Notes under the pieces: model-generated
What the model was told of the DNA's origin: nothing
The model's input: the letters and a program-made list of their open reading frames with translations, nothing else
Database searches by the model: none
Origin: Minwuia thermotolerans
GTDB taxonomy: Bacteria; Pseudomonadota; Alphaproteobacteria; Minwuiales; Minwuiaceae
Direction of reading: 5' to 3'
Length of the DNA: 64,000 nucleotides
NCBI GenBank assembly: GCA_021604565.1
Contig: BQJF01000005.1
Location: 30,004 to 94,003, forward strand
Program-made: the position numbers and the translations under genes
Part shown: positions 16,613-24,009 of the stretch, in pieces
Layout of the letters: each line of letters begins with the position of its first letter
Position numbering within the stretch: the stretch's first letter is position 1

Positions 16613-17530
16613 ATGGGACAGCCCGAACACATTATCTATGCGGTGGCCGATGGCCGCGCGCGGATCACGCTGAACCGGCCGGAGAAGCGCAATGCCCTCT
16701 CCGTTGATCTGCTGCGGGAACTGAACGAAGCACTCTGGGAAGCCGACAATGACAAGGCCGTCCACAGTGTCATCCTGCGCGGTGCAGGATCCTGTTTCTC
16801 CGCCGGGTATGACCTGACGCCGGGCGTCAACAGCACCCAGACCAGTGGCAGCGGGGACCGCAACTACCGCGATGGCGGTATCTACGCCGATCCGACAATC
16901 GATGATGACATCTGGCGGCTGGAGTACGGCCAGCGTCTGCGAATGGCGCTGTTCGACATGCACAAGCCAGTGATTGCGCAGGTGCATGGTCATTGCCTGG
17001 CTGGCGGAACCGATGTTGCGCTGCTGTGCGACATGGTGATCGCGGCGGATGATGCGGTGATCGGGTTTCCGCCCGCGCGTGACCTGGGCTCGCTGCCGAA
17101 CCAGATGTGGCTGTACAACTGCGGACCACAGTGGGCGAAACGCCTGCTTCTGACCGGTGACACGGTGACGGGGGAGGAAGCGGCTCTGATCGGACTGGTG
17201 CTGAAGTCGGTTCCGGGCGACCTGCTGGAGGCCGAGGTCGAGGGGCTGGCCAGTCGCATGGCCGGTATCGACCCGGATCTGCTGGCGGCGAACAAGCGTA
17301 TCGTCAATCTGGGTATCGAATTGATGGGTGGCCGTACCCTGCAGCGGATCTCGGCTGAGAACGATGCCCGTGCGCATCTGGCGCCGGGAACGCAGAAGTT
17401 CCGCCAGGTGGCCCGCTCCGAAGGACTGAAGGCCGCGCTGAAGACACGGGACCAGAACTTCGGTGATGGCCGCGCCCGCGTGCGCGGACCCGAAATACGC
17501 GATGAGAAAGGCCACCTCATTCCTGAATGA
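16613..17530 (+). CDS. Enoyl-CoA hydratase/isomerase (crotonase) family protein
   Basis: The protein has 305 residues. GTG at 16610 and ATG at 16613 are both in frame; GGAGGGG ends at 16607, so the ATG has better spacing. Crotonase motifs are LNRPEKRNALS near residue 17, SCFSAGYDLTPG near 61 for the oxyanion hole, and HGHCLAGGTDVALLCDMVIA near 123. The usual catalytic Glu pair is not obvious, and the protein is longer than the 260-residue norm, with an insert after residue 70 (NSTQTSGSGDRNYRDGGIY). It could be a hydratase, isomerase or hydrolase acting on a CoA thioester in the operon pathway. Confidence 0.85.
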   Translation: MGQPEHIIYAVADGRARITLNRPEKRNALSVDLLRELNEALWEADNDKAVHSVILRGAGSCFSAGYDLTPGVNSTQTSGSGDRNYRDGGIYADPTIDDDIWRLEYGQRLRMALFDMHKPVIAQVHGHCLAGGTDVALLCDMVIAADDAVIGFPPARDLGSLPNQMWLYNCGPQWAKRLLLTGDTVTGEEAALIGLVLKSVPGDLLEAEVEGLASRMAGIDPDLLAANKRIVNLGIELMGGRTLQRISAENDARAHLAPGTQKFRQVARSEGLKAALKTRDQNFGDGRARVRGPEIRDEKGHLIPE

Positions 17531-18093
17531 CCGAGTTTGGCAACATACCGGATGACGTGAGGCAGACCCTTCATGCAGCAGGCAGACCAGCGCTCACCCT
17601 GCTCGATAGCTGGTGTGGCATGCGGGTCGGTCGTGCCGTGCCCCGACGGCGGGATTTCGACCCCACCCGGCTCGGCCGATACCTAGCTAAGGTTTACATC
17701 TACCAGTTCGACGATGATGCCGGTGATTTCGTCTGTCGCCTGGCGGGGGAACAGGTGCATGAGGCCTGGGGCGTGCGCATCAAGGGATTGAGCCTGCGTG
17801 AGGTGGTTGGTGACCAGAACCATCCGGCGGCGCTGGTGCGCTGGCGCGCGGTGGTGGAGGCACCGCTGATCCAGTACGGCATCCTCGAAGAAGTGGCCGG
17901 TCGCGAAACCAGACGTATCGGGGAGCGGCTGATCGTGCCGATGTGCGATGACGACGGGCAGGTCAGGCTGGTGTTGGGACTCGGCGATTATGAGGTCCGG
18001 CAGAATGACCGGGACTGGATACAGCCGGTCTGGGCGGACGTCATCCGCATCCCCTGCGCGGATATCGCGAATGTCGGGGATGGCAGTGCGTGA
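17527..18093 (+). CDS. PAS domain (PAS_5-like) protein
   Basis: The protein has 188 residues and is ATGA-coupled to the crotonase gene. RRRDFDPTRLGRYLAKVYIYQF and a following FVCRLAGEQV segment match the PAS_5 family, common as stand-alone proteins in Rhodospirillales-like bacteria. There is no output domain, so it is a stand-alone sensor or small-molecule-binding module. It is the last gene of the LLM operon, 145 bases before maeB. Confidence 0.75.
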   Translation: MTEFGNIPDDVRQTLHAAGRPALTLLDSWCGMRVGRAVPRRRDFDPTRLGRYLAKVYIYQFDDDAGDFVCRLAGEQVHEAWGVRIKGLSLREVVGDQNHPAALVRWRAVVEAPLIQYGILEEVAGRETRRIGERLIVPMCDDDGQVRLVLGLGDYEVRQNDRDWIQPVWADVIRIPCADIANVGDGSA

Positions 18094-18238
18094 GTGTCTG
18101 ATCTGCCGTTCACCGGTGATGTGATCCACTTCGCATCCGTCACGGGTTCCGTCGCGTCCCGTGGCCTTGGTCGTTTATTTTTGCATCGACATGGCGGATA
18201 GTGACCAAAGGGGAATTTCACGTATCGAGGGGATACCG

Positions 18239-20545
18239 ATGAGCGACGAACTCAACAAGATGGCGCTGGACTACCACCGCTATCCGACGCCAGGCAAGCT
18301 GGCGATCATGCCCACCACGAAACTGGCAAACCAGCGCGACCTGTCGCTGGCCTACAGCCCCGGTGTGGCTGCGGCTTGCTCCCTGATTCACGAGGACCCG
18401 CTCGAAGCTGCCAATATGACCGCGCGCGGCAACCTGGTCGCCGTCGTGTCGAACGGGACGGCGGTGCTGGGTCTGGGCAACATCGGTCCGCTGGCATCCA
18501 AGCCGGTGATGGAGGGCAAGGCCGTCCTGTTCAAGAAGTTCGCGGGCATCGACGTCTTCGACATCGAGATCAACCAGATGGGTATCGAGGAGACCGTGGA
18601 GGTCGTGGCGGCCCTGGAGCCGACCTTCGGTGGCATCAATCTGGAAGATATCGGCGCACCGGCCTGTTTCGAGATCGAGCGGCTGTGTCGGGAGCGGATG
18701 AATATCCCCGTCTTCCATGATGACCAGCATGGCACCGCCATCTGCGTCGGCGCCGCGATCTACAATGCCTGCCGCGTCGTCGGCAAGGATCTGGACAAGA
18801 TCAAGGTCGTCTGTTCCGGCGCCGGTGCCGCGGCACAGGCCTGCATGGCACTGATCGTGTCGCTGGGCGTTGCCAAGGAGAACATCACCGTCTGCGACCG
18901 TTCCGGTCCGATCTACAAGGGCCGCAAGGAGAAGATGGACAAGTACAAGGAGTACTGGGCCGTCGAGACCGAAGCCCGCTCCATCGGTGAGGCGGTGAAG
19001 GGCGCTGACGTGTTCGTCGGCGTGTCCGGTCCCGGTACCCTGACCGGCGACATGGTGAAGACCATGGCCAAGACCCCGATCATCATGGCACTGGCCAACC
19101 CGAACCCGGAGATCCTGCCGGAGGAGGCGCGTGCCGCCAGCCCCGACGCGATCATCGCCACGGGTCGTTCGGACTATCCGAACCAGGTCAACAACGTGCT
19201 CTGCTTCCCGTTCCTGTTCCGGGGCGCGCTCGACTGCGGTGCCACGACCATCAACGAGGAGATGAAGGTCGCGGCCACCAAGGCCATTGCCGACCTGGCG
19301 AAGCAGGAAGTCTCCGACGTCGTGGCCAAGGCCTATGGCGTCGACAGCCTGGAATTCGGCCCGGATTACATCATTCCGAAGCCGTTCGACCCGCGCCTGA
19401 TGGTGGAGGTTTCCTCCGCCGTGGCCCAGGCCGCCATGGATTCCGGTGTGGCCGTGCGTCCGATCGAGGACATGGCCGCCTATCGCGCCAAGCTGAACGA
19501 GTATGTCTACAAGACCGGCTTCGCGATGAAGCCCGTCTTCGACCGCGCCAAGGCGGACCCGAAGAAGATCGCCTATGCCGATGGCGAGCAGGAGCGCGTG
19601 CTGCGCGCTGCCCAGGTCATCATCGATGATGGACTGGCCCGTCCGCTGCTGATCGGACGCCAGGAAGTGATCGAGCGCCGGATCGAGCGTTTCGGCCTGC
19701 GCATGAAGGTTGGTACCGATCTGGATATCTTCGATCCGGGCAATGATGCCGGCATCGCATCGCTGACCACCGCACTGATGGAACGCATGGGCCGCAAGGG
19801 TGTGACGCCGGACGAGGCTCGTTACCTGATCCGGACGAACTCAACCGTCATTGCCTCGCTGCTGCTCGACCGCGGTGATGTGGATGGCATGCTGTGTGGT
19901 CTGGTGGGGCGCTATGATCGCCACATCAAGTTCGTGCAGGACATCGTTGGCCTGCGTCCGGGCGTGTCGGAGCCGTCGGCAATCGAGCTGGTTGTCATGG
20001 ATCGCGGCACGATGGCGATCGCGGACACCCATGTGACAGACGACCCGACCGCGGAGCAGATTGCCGAGATGGCGATCATGGTCGCGGAAGTCGTGGATCG
20101 TTTCGGGATCGAGCCGCATGTGGCACTGCTGGCGCACTCCAACTTCGGTGACAATGATGATCCGTCGTCGAAGAAGATGCGCAAGGCGCTGGAACTGGTG
20201 CGGAAGATGGCACCTGATCTGGAGATCGATGGCGAGATGAAGGGTGACACGGCCCTGAACGAGTCGGTGCGCAAGCGCATCAACCCGAACTCGACCCTGA
20301 CCCGGAACGCCAGTGTGCTGATTGCGCCGAACATGGATGCGGCCAACATTGCCTTCAACCTGGTCAAGGAAACGACCGAGGGGATGTCGGTTGGCCCGAT
20401 CCTGATCGGCATGCAGAAGTCAGCGCATGTCGTGACCCCGGCCATCACCACGCGCGGCATCGTCAACATGACCGCCGCGGCGGTAGTTGGCGCGCAGGAC
20501 CATCAGTCCGGCGCAATCGCGGCGGCGCCAGTCGCTGCCGAGTGA
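18239..20545 (+). CDS. maeB: NADP-dependent malic enzyme with phosphotransacetylase-like domain
   Basis: The protein has 768 residues, with GAGGGG before the chosen ATG. Residues 1-420 are the malic enzyme part, with [12 protein letters not shown] near residue 37, the catalytic [14 protein letters not shown] segment near 160 and [12 protein letters not shown] for the NADP Rossmann fold. Residues about 430-765 resemble phosphotransacetylase, a C-terminal extension that senses acetyl-CoA in MaeB enzymes and is normally non-catalytic. It decarboxylates malate to pyruvate and makes NADPH, fitting growth on acetyl-CoA-yielding substrates. Its 3' end overlaps the TetR gene by 43 bases. Confidence 0.95.
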   Translation: MSDELNKMALDYHRYPTPGKLAIMPTTKLANQRDLSLAYSPGVAAACSLIHEDPLEAANMTARGNLVAVVSNGTAVLGLGNIGPLASKPVMEGKAVLFKKFAGIDVFDIEINQMGIEETVEVVAALEPTFGGINLEDIGAPACFEIERLCRERMNIPVFHDDQHGTAICVGAAIYNACRVVGKDLDKIKVVCSGAGAAAQACMALIVSLGVAKENITVCDRSGPIYKGRKEKMDKYKEYWAVETEARSIGEAVKGADVFVGVSGPGTLTGDMVKTMAKTPIIMALANPNPEILPEEARAASPDAIIATGRSDYPNQVNNVLCFPFLFRGALDCGATTINEEMKVAATKAIADLAKQEVSDVVAKAYGVDSLEFGPDYIIPKPFDPRLMVEVSSAVAQAAMDSGVAVRPIEDMAAYRAKLNEYVYKTGFAMKPVFDRAKADPKKIAYADGEQERVLRAAQVIIDDGLARPLLIGRQEVIERRIERFGLRMKVGTDLDIFDPGNDAGIASLTTALMERMGRKGVTPDEARYLIRTNSTVIASLLLDRGDVDGMLCGLVGRYDRHIKFVQDIVGLRPGVSEPSAIELVVMDRGTMAIADTHVTDDPTAEQIAEMAIMVAEVVDRFGIEPHVALLAHSNFGDNDDPSSKKMRKALELVRKMAPDLEIDGEMKGDTALNESVRKRINPNSTLTRNASVLIAPNMDAANIAFNLVKETTEGMSVGPILIGMQKSAHVVTPAITTRGIVNMTAAAVVGAQDHQSGAIAAAPVAAE

Positions 20546-21162
20546 TCCGGGCCATAGAGCCTGAGAAGTTGTGAGATTGCCCGCCCGGCGCGCCGTTCGC
20601 ATTCGGCATCGTCGGGCGGGTCGATCACACCGATCACCCGCCTGATCTGCAAGTCCCCGATCAGCAACCCGACAAATGTCTCTGCCATCTCGGCGACCGT
20701 CGCACCGCTCAGGTCACCCGACTGATGCAGTCTGGCAAGCTGTGCACCGATCAGCGGCACCACGGTTTCGCGCCCTGACGCCGCGATTGTCTGCCCCAGT
20801 GTCGCGGTGTCATTCACATCCGCCGCCGCCGCCCGGTTGAGTGCCACGGCCTTCGGTCCCGTCACCAGTTGCAGCAGCAGCGGCGCCATCTCCGACAGGG
20901 CCTCCAGCGGCGGCGCATCTTCCGCCAGTCGCGCCTGCAACAGGTCACGCACCTCAGCCGCATTGTCTTCCACCAGGGTACGGAAGAGCCCCTGCTTGTT
21001 GCCGTACCAGCGATAGAGCGTCTCGTTGGAGGCGCCTGCCTGCCGCGCGATGGCGAGCATGGAGGTGGCACGGTAGCCCTCTGACTGCAGCAACGCGTAA
21101 GCCGCGTCGGCAATCTGCCGGTGCCGTGCCTGTTGACGTTCTGCTCTCATGCCTGCGGCCAT
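20503..21162 (-). CDS. TetR/AcrR-family transcriptional regulator
   Basis: The protein has 219 residues. The N-terminal helix-turn-helix reads IADAAYALLQSEGY, then MLAIARQAGASNETLYRWYGNKQGLF, the TetR DNA-binding signature. The C-terminal part is the ligand-binding helical domain. Starts at 21162 and 21150 are both possible, and neither has a strong ribosome site. The gene is divergent from a DUF1772 membrane protein. A large inverted repeat (21242-21286) covers both likely promoters, so autoregulation and control of the DUF1772 gene are inferred. Its last 43 bases overlap maeB tail to tail. Confidence 0.9.
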   Translation of the reverse strand: MAAGMRAERQQARHRQIADAAYALLQSEGYRATSMLAIARQAGASNETLYRWYGNKQGLFRTLVEDNAAEVRDLLQARLAEDAPPLEALSEMAPLLLQLVTGPKAVALNRAAAADVNDTATLGQTIAASGRETVVPLIGAQLARLHQSGDLSGATVAEMAETFVGLLIGDLQIRRVIGVIDPPDDAECERRAGRAISQLLRLYGPDHSAATGAAAIAPD

Positions 21163-21225
21163 CCTGTTCTCATGATCGCTACTCCGTCCGGCGGTCGGGG
21201 CCTTGAATCCTGTGGTTGCCACGGA

Positions 21226-21286
21226 TTGACATTGACCGGATCGTATAGATATGTACGGTTCTGTCAAAGGCGTACATATTGATACG
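21226..21286. promoter_or_regulatory. Divergent promoters and inverted-repeat operator for TetR and DUF1772
   Basis: Arms 21242-21257 and 21271-21286 are inverted repeats (14 of 16 match) separated by 13 bases. On the minus strand a perfect TTGACA (21267-21262) and TACGAT (21245-21240) are 16 bases apart, pointing to the TetR gene. On the plus strand TTGACA (21226-21231) and TATGTA (21250-21255) are 18 bases apart, pointing to the DUF1772 gene. The left arm overlaps both -10 boxes, so a dimeric repressor would block both. Confidence 0.6.
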
Positions 21287-21387
21287 GATGTGGAGAATTC
21301 GAATGCAATGCCAACCTGTTACCGCACCAATCGCGTACCTGCTGGGCCATGCCCCACGGTGTGCTTGTCCTGTCGTCTTCCCGGCAA

Positions 21388-21405
21388 ACGATAGGTACGT
21401 ATCGT
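21388..21405. promoter_or_regulatory. Second palindrome at the DUF1772 start
   Basis: The 18-base sequence ACGATAGGTACGTATCGT is palindromic at 16 of 18 positions. It ends two bases before the ATG at 21407 and covers the GTG at 21404. It shares the GTAC core with the upstream operator arms, so it may be a second TetR site that blocks elongation or ribosome entry. Confidence 0.45.
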
Positions 21406-21406
21406 G

Positions 21407-21916
21407 ATGAGCACGGTTCTGAGTATCGGGGCCGTTCTTCTCTGCCTGCTTCTGGGGCTGATGGCGGGATTCTTCTATGCATTTTCCTTCACCGTCATGC
21501 CGGGGCTGGACCTGCTGACAGGTGCCGCAGCGATGGATGCGATGCGTGGAATCAACGTCGCTGTGCGCAATCCTGTCTTCTTCGCCACCTTCGCACTGAC
21601 ACCGATCCTGGGGGTCCTGCTGGCCGTGGCCTGTCTGTTCACCGGACGGCGAAAGCCTGGTCTGCTCCTGCTGGTATCCTTCGTTGCCTATGCGGCGGGG
21701 GTAGTGGCGCTCACTGCCTCCCTGAATGTGCCGATGAACCGGGCGCTGGCGGAGGGATCGCTTTCGGGGCTGGCCAACTGGCTGGGGTGGTCGGCCACCT
21801 GGACCGGCGCGAACCATGTCCGGACCGCAGCATCCCTGTTCGCACTGCTGCTGGCGTTGCTCGCCATGTGTCGTCTGTCTGTCGAGCGGGTTGGGGTTGC
21901 GCATCGTCCGGGATGA
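21407..21916 (+). CDS. DUF1772 (anthrone oxygenase-like) membrane protein
   Basis: The protein has 169 residues with four hydrophobic helices (about residues 5-25, 55-75, 82-105 and 135-155). The pattern GFFYAFSFTVMPGL, then NPVFF near residue 50, then NVPMNRAL and ANWLGWSATWTGANHVRT matches DUF1772, the family that includes fungal anthrone oxygenase. ATG at 21407 is preferred over the GTG one codon earlier; neither has a clear ribosome site and a palindrome sits on the start. Probable control by the divergent TetR protein suggests response to a toxic compound. Confidence 0.82.
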   Translation: MSTVLSIGAVLLCLLLGLMAGFFYAFSFTVMPGLDLLTGAAAMDAMRGINVAVRNPVFFATFALTPILGVLLAVACLFTGRRKPGLLLLVSFVAYAAGVVALTASLNVPMNRALAEGSLSGLANWLGWSATWTGANHVRTAASLFALLLALLAMCRLSVERVGVAHRPG

Positions 21917-21977
21917 CAAGTCGCTACGGGTCTCGCACAATGGCCCCAGACACATATTTCCGGGGAGGAAAATTGCG

Positions 21978-23132
21978 ATGCGTGGTCAGGGACCATTGAG
22001 TGGAGTGAAGGTCGTCGAGCTGGCGGGTATTGGCCCGGGTCCGATGGGGGCGATGCTGCTGGGCGATCTCGGGGCGGATGTGGTTCGCATCGACCGCCAG
22101 ACGGCCGCTGACCTCGGCATCGACCGGGGCAGTCACAAGTGGGACCTGCTGAACCGGTCCAAGCGTTCCGTCGCGGCCAACCTGAAGGTCGCGGAAGGTG
22201 TCGAGACCGTCCTGAAACTTGTCGAGAAGGCCGATATCCTGATCGAGGGGATGCGCCCCGGCGTCACGGAGCGGCTGGGTCTCGGGCCGGATGAATGTTT
22301 CAAGCGCAACCCGGCGCTGGTCTATGGCCGCGTGACCGGCTGGGGGCAGACCGGGCCGATTGCTCATGCAGCGGGCCATGACATGAACTACATCGCCCTG
22401 ACAGGTGCGCTGCATGCCATCGGCACGACGGACAGCGGGCCGGTGCCGCCCCTTAACCTGGTCGGTGACTTCGGCGGTGGTGCGCTCTACCTCGCGTTCG
22501 GTTGCCTCGCCGGCTACATCGAGGCGCAGCGTTCCGGCAAGGGCCAGGTCGTCGATGCGGCAATGATCGATGGTGCGTCGAACCTGATGACGGCGATCTA
22601 TGGCATGAAGGCAGCCGGTCGCTGGAAGCAGGAACGGGGAACCAACATCCTCGACACCGGCGCTCACTTCTATGACGTCTACGAGACCAGTGACGGCAAG
22701 CATGTCTCCATCGGTTCCATCGAGGGCAAGTTCTACGCGGAACTGAAGGAGAAGCTGGGCATGGCGCCGGATGCGATGCCGGAGCAGATGAATCCCGCGA
22801 AGTGGGACGAGTATCGCGCCGAGATCGCTGCTGTCATTGCCACGAAGACCCGGGATGAATGGTGTGACGTGATGGAAGGCTCCGATGTCTGCTTTGCGCC
22901 GGTGCTGGACATGGACGAGGCTCCGGCCCATCCGCACAATGTGGCGCGGGAGACCTTCATCGAGGTCGAGGGCGTGACCCAGCCCAATGCGGCACCGCGC
23001 TTTTCCGGTACTCCCGCAGGCAAGCCCACGGTGGCGCCCGATCCGGGCCACGATACCGACGAGGCGCTGTCCGACTGGGGCTTTGATGCCGACGAGGTTG
23101 CGCGTCTGCGTGCCTCCGGCGCCGTTTCCTGA
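21978..23132 (+). CDS. Alpha-methylacyl-CoA racemase (CaiB/BaiF, family III CoA-transferase fold)
   Basis: The protein has 384 residues. The ATG at 21978 follows GGGGAGGA, and a longer frame upstream runs inside the DUF1772 gene. Residues match the racemase branch: the His-Asp in AAGHDMNYIALTGALHAIG near residue 130, the Asp in NLVGDFGGGALYLAFG near 160, and SIGSIEGKFYAEL near 245. It interconverts R and S 2-methylacyl-CoA esters, needed for beta-oxidation of branched acids. A 14-base gap joins it to an SDR gene, consistent with one pathway. Confidence 0.92.
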   Translation: MRGQGPLSGVKVVELAGIGPGPMGAMLLGDLGADVVRIDRQTAADLGIDRGSHKWDLLNRSKRSVAANLKVAEGVETVLKLVEKADILIEGMRPGVTERLGLGPDECFKRNPALVYGRVTGWGQTGPIAHAAGHDMNYIALTGALHAIGTTDSGPVPPLNLVGDFGGGALYLAFGCLAGYIEAQRSGKGQVVDAAMIDGASNLMTAIYGMKAAGRWKQERGTNILDTGAHFYDVYETSDGKHVSIGSIEGKFYAELKEKLGMAPDAMPEQMNPAKWDEYRAEIAAVIATKTRDEWCDVMEGSDVCFAPVLDMDEAPAHPHNVARETFIEVEGVTQPNAAPRFSGTPAGKPTVAPDPGHDTDEALSDWGFDADEVARLRASGAVS

Positions 23133-23146
23133 GGACAGGCGGCCCC

Positions 23147-23905
23147 GTGGGACGCCTTGACGGCAAGGTGGTGTGGATCACTGGTGCTGCCTCCGGGCTC
23201 GGGCGGGCGTCTGCGCTCGCCTGCGCTGCGGAGGGGGCGACGATCCTCGCTACCGATCTTGACGCACCTGCTGCGGTGGTAACGGAGATCGAGGGGTTGG
23301 GCGGTCAGGCGACCGCCCTGACCCAGGATGTCACCGATGAGGCGCGCTGGGACGCAATTGCCGACGAGGCGGAGACCCGCTTCGGTGGCTTTCAGGTGCT
23401 GGTGAACAATGCCGGTGTCGGAGCCAGCCGACTGCTGGCGGATACTGATCTCGCGTTCTGGCGCAAGATCCAGTCGGTCAACCTGGATGCCGTCTTTCTC
23501 GGCACCCGGACGGGCTTCCGCCGCATGGCACCGGGGGGCTCCATCATCAACATCTCCTCAGTGCTGGGCATCGTCGGCAATGCCGGGACTTCGGCCTACA
23601 GCGCGTCCAAGGGCGGGGTGCGGCTGTTCAGCAAGTCGGCGGCGGTGGAGGCGGCGCAGACCGGTCTGGGCATTCGCGTCAACTCCGTCCATCCGGGCTA
23701 TATCGGGACACCGATGGTCATGGACAATGTCGCCAATCAGGCCGAGCCGGAGAAGGTCGTGGCCATGATCCGGGCACGCCATCCGGTCGGACATCTGGGC
23801 GAGCCGGAGGACATCGCGAACGCCGTGGTCTATCTGGCTTCCGACGACGCCAAGTTCGTCACCGGGACCGAGATCATCGTCGATGGTGGTTACACCGCCT
23901 GGTGA
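23147..23905 (+). CDS. SDR-family oxidoreductase (classical)
   Basis: The protein has 252 residues and uses GTG as start, 14 bases after the racemase stop. All classical SDR marks are present: TGAASGLG near residue 13, NNAG near 89, the catalytic Ser (INISS) near 132, Y151-x3-K in SAYSASKGG, and the C-terminal VTGTEIIVDGGYTAW. It should reduce or oxidise an alcohol/ketone with NAD(P). The neighbour suggests a 3-hydroxyacyl-CoA or related branched-acid substrate, but that is inference. Compare the SDR at 3387, which lacks the catalytic Tyr and Lys. Confidence 0.9.
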   Translation: MGRLDGKVVWITGAASGLGRASALACAAEGATILATDLDAPAAVVTEIEGLGGQATALTQDVTDEARWDAIADEAETRFGGFQVLVNNAGVGASRLLADTDLAFWRKIQSVNLDAVFLGTRTGFRRMAPGGSIINISSVLGIVGNAGTSAYSASKGGVRLFSKSAAVEAAQTGLGIRVNSVHPGYIGTPMVMDNVANQAEPEKVVAMIRARHPVGHLGEPEDIANAVVYLASDDAKFVTGTEIIVDGGYTAW

Positions 23906-24009
23906 CAGCGCGGTCACGGCCTTCGCCGTTGCATTGCCCGTATCCGACGTGAGACCTTGCGGGGGATGGGGACTGTCATTGTGACGTCCCGTGGAGAGGG
24001 TCTGCGCCG

